Below, piece by piece: positions 62,650 through 64,000 of a stretch of 64,000 nucleotides of DNA. The notes beneath the pieces were generated by a model. It saw only the letters and a list, made by a program, of their open reading frames with translations. It was not told where the DNA came from and searched no databases. Within the stretch, counting starts at the first letter, position 1; every line of letters begins with the position of its first letter. The stretch comes from Haloimpatiens lingqiaonensis (GTDB lineage: Bacteria > Bacillota > Clostridia > Clostridiales > Clostridiaceae). Position numbers and translations under genes: made by a program. The stretch is from the NCBI RefSeq assembly GCF_044502415.1, contig NZ_CP172402.1; one strand, given 5' to 3'.

Positions 62650-64000
62650 CTAATAAAACAAACTTAATTCAGGAATTTGAATAGTGGCGCTGGATGCACT
62701 TTTATATTGTTCATTGAGCTGCTTAATCTTTTGAAAATTACTTTCTATAATATCAAAGGAGCTCACTGGATATCCTTTAGTTTTCTTTGCCTTTTCATAT
62801 ACACTATTCATGGTAGAAAACCCTTTTTCCACATCTGATGCCCCAATAATATAATACACTGATGTATTGTTTAGAGTTAAAAGATCTTCCTTATCTTCCG
62901 CATAGGCCTTATCTAAAAACTCCTTAGCTTCTTTATATTTTCCCTTGTAAAAATAGAAAACTGAAAGAGTTCTATAATATTTTGTTTCTGTTGGATTTAA
63001 TTTTATACACTGCTTTAATATTTCTTCACTTTTAGGATTATTATTATCTAAGTATACCGTTGCAATGCTATACTTTATTTCACTGTTGTTTTTGTGTAAT
63101 TTATCTGCAATTTCATAATATTTTATGGCTTTATTTATATTTCCTTCAGTATTGTGAAAATAATTTCCTGTATTCATCATCATATTGTAATTAAAAGGCT
63201 CCCTGTAAAAAGCTTCAGAATAATAAGCAATGATTGAGTCACCATTTTTTTTGTCTGTAGATAATATTTCTGGCATTAAATATCCATAGTTATCTGTGTA
63301 CAAAGGATTTTCTTCTATGGATTTTAAAGCATACTCCTTTGCCTTATCCTTTTCTCCTTTTTTAAAATAATACCAAGCTATAGCATGATTAGCCGCATAG
63401 CTATCCTTATACTTTTCTTTAAGTTTTTCCTCCAGCTTTTGAGCATTATAAAAATCTCCCACATTACTATAAATAGATAATTTTATAATATTATAGCTTA
63501 AGCTCTCCTTATTTATATTTTCATCCCTTAAAAGTTTTAATGCCTCTTCACAATTGTCAATATTTAATGAGTATACCTTTGCAAGCCAAAGGTTATACAT
63601 ACTTCTCTCTTCTTTATCCACAGTACCCTTTTTAAGAGAGTTTATCTTATTGACTGTTCCAATAAAATCAGTAGCTGCCATTTGTGAAAGAGTATCATAA
63701 ATTATAATATTGTCCTTATCCTTTTTATAAGCTTCTTTTAAAATTGATAATCCTTCATCTACTTTCCCGCTAGCTATGGACACTTTACCATATTCAGCCA
63801 ACTCCTCAGATGATTTTTTACTTACAGGATAATTTTTTATAAGCTCCATAGCTTTATTTTCTTCTCCATTAATCCTGTATAAAGCAATCATATGATTTAA
63901 TATTATTTTGTTTTTAGGGTAAAGCTTTAAAGCCTGCTCCCCTTCCTTTAATGCTTCTTTATAATTTCCTTCAATATAATAATTAGCTATTACATAGGAT
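62650..64000 (-). CDS. TPR-repeat protein, partial (start beyond the window)
   Basis: The frame is open to the right edge and has no start in the window; at least 449 codons are visible. It consists of tetratricopeptide repeats of about 34 residues: YYIEGNYKEALKEGEQALKLYP, YYFKKGEKDKAKEYALKSIEENPL, FYFYKGKYKEAKEFLDKAYAEDKE and others. The C-terminus (SASSATIQIPELSLFY) is not TPR. TPR proteins mediate protein-protein contacts; the missing N-terminus could hold a signal peptide or another domain. The partner is unknown. Confidence 0.85.
   Translation of the reverse strand, partial: SYVIANYYIEGNYKEALKEGEQALKLYPKNKIILNHMIALYRINGEENKAMELIKNYPVSKKSSEELAEYGKVSIASGKVDEGLSILKEAYKKDKDNIIIYDTLSQMAATDFIGTVNKINSLKKGTVDKEERSMYNLWLAKVYSLNIDNCEEALKLLRDENINKESLSYNIIKLSIYSNVGDFYNAQKLEEKLKEKYKDSYAANHAIAWYYFKKGEKDKAKEYALKSIEENPLYTDNYGYLMPEILSTDKKNGDSIIAYYSEAFYREPFNYNMMMNTGNYFHNTEGNINKAIKYYEIADKLHKNNSEIKYSIATVYLDNNNPKSEEILKQCIKLNPTETKYYRTLSVFYFYKGKYKEAKEFLDKAYAEDKEDLLTLNNTSVYYIIGASDVEKGFSTMNSVYEKAKKTKGYPVSSFDIIESNFQKIKQLNEQYKSASSATIQIPELSLFY

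Overview
This is a strongly AT-rich stretch of a low-GC, spore-forming Firmicute chromosome. The gene content points to a Clostridium: a Spo0E-like phosphatase, a B12-dependent class II ribonucleotide reductase, Lar nickel-pincer enzymes, HutP and YaaR. The intergenic repeat style resembles the C. sporogenes / C. botulinum group I lineage, but that last step is inference. About 49 protein genes are supported. I saw no tRNA, rRNA or CRISPR array.

Layout. 1-5 kb: the tail of queT, an amino-acid-type ABC importer operon (minus strand) behind a long attenuator-like leader, the RNA-binding antiterminator HutP, and an L,D-transpeptidase. 5-11 kb: a FtsX/MacB-type ABC exporter with a two-component system whose response regulator carries a one-base frameshift, then a YheO-like regulator. 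12-24 kb: ridA, yitT, an HMA-fold protein, aroQ, aroK and a chorismate mutase-shikimate dehydrogenase fusion, the larC-larE-larB operon, a hypothetical protein, map and a MATE pump. 25-32 kb: SPFH/NfeD, nadE, yaaR and a split chromate transporter pair. 33-44 kb: an MFS transporter, a Mn-riboswitch-controlled P-type ATPase, an fRMsr-type GAF protein, a gamma carbonic anhydrase, an APC permease, an Rrf2 regulator and a lipoprotein. 45-54 kb: nrdJ with an NrdR-like box, an MBL/beta-CASP nuclease with a duplicated C-terminal module, a Spo0E-like protein and an IS110-family element. 54-64 kb: an NhaC-family transporter behind a lysine riboswitch, a DUF2284 protein, a phosphorylated-solute/iron-type ABC importer with a PHP phosphoesterase, and a TPR protein running off the right edge.

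RNA-level regulation stands out. There is a yybP-ykoY (Mn2+) riboswitch at about 35.95 kb and a lysine riboswitch with a consensus promoter at about 56.2 kb. At 3.2-3.5 kb a 370-nt leader with a promoter, spaced UAG triplets and a terminator lies immediately downstream of hutP. That order (hutP, UAG-rich RNA, terminator, structural genes) copies the Bacillus hut operon, but the controlled genes here are an importer; this is the best candidate for an undescribed regulatory unit. nrdJ has a Shine-Dalgarno that a 17-nt hairpin would bring to normal spacing.

The intergenic DNA is unusually rich in repeats: four copies of a 130-bp structured element resembling non-autonomous IS200/IS605 derivatives, four full and two half copies of a 235-bp near-perfect palindrome, a related 250-bp palindrome, a family bounded by TCAACTTTCGCA-type inverted repeats, 0.5-0.6 kb composite blocks, heptameric and octameric tandem arrays, and a 39-bp tandem repeat (six exact periods) abutting yaaR.
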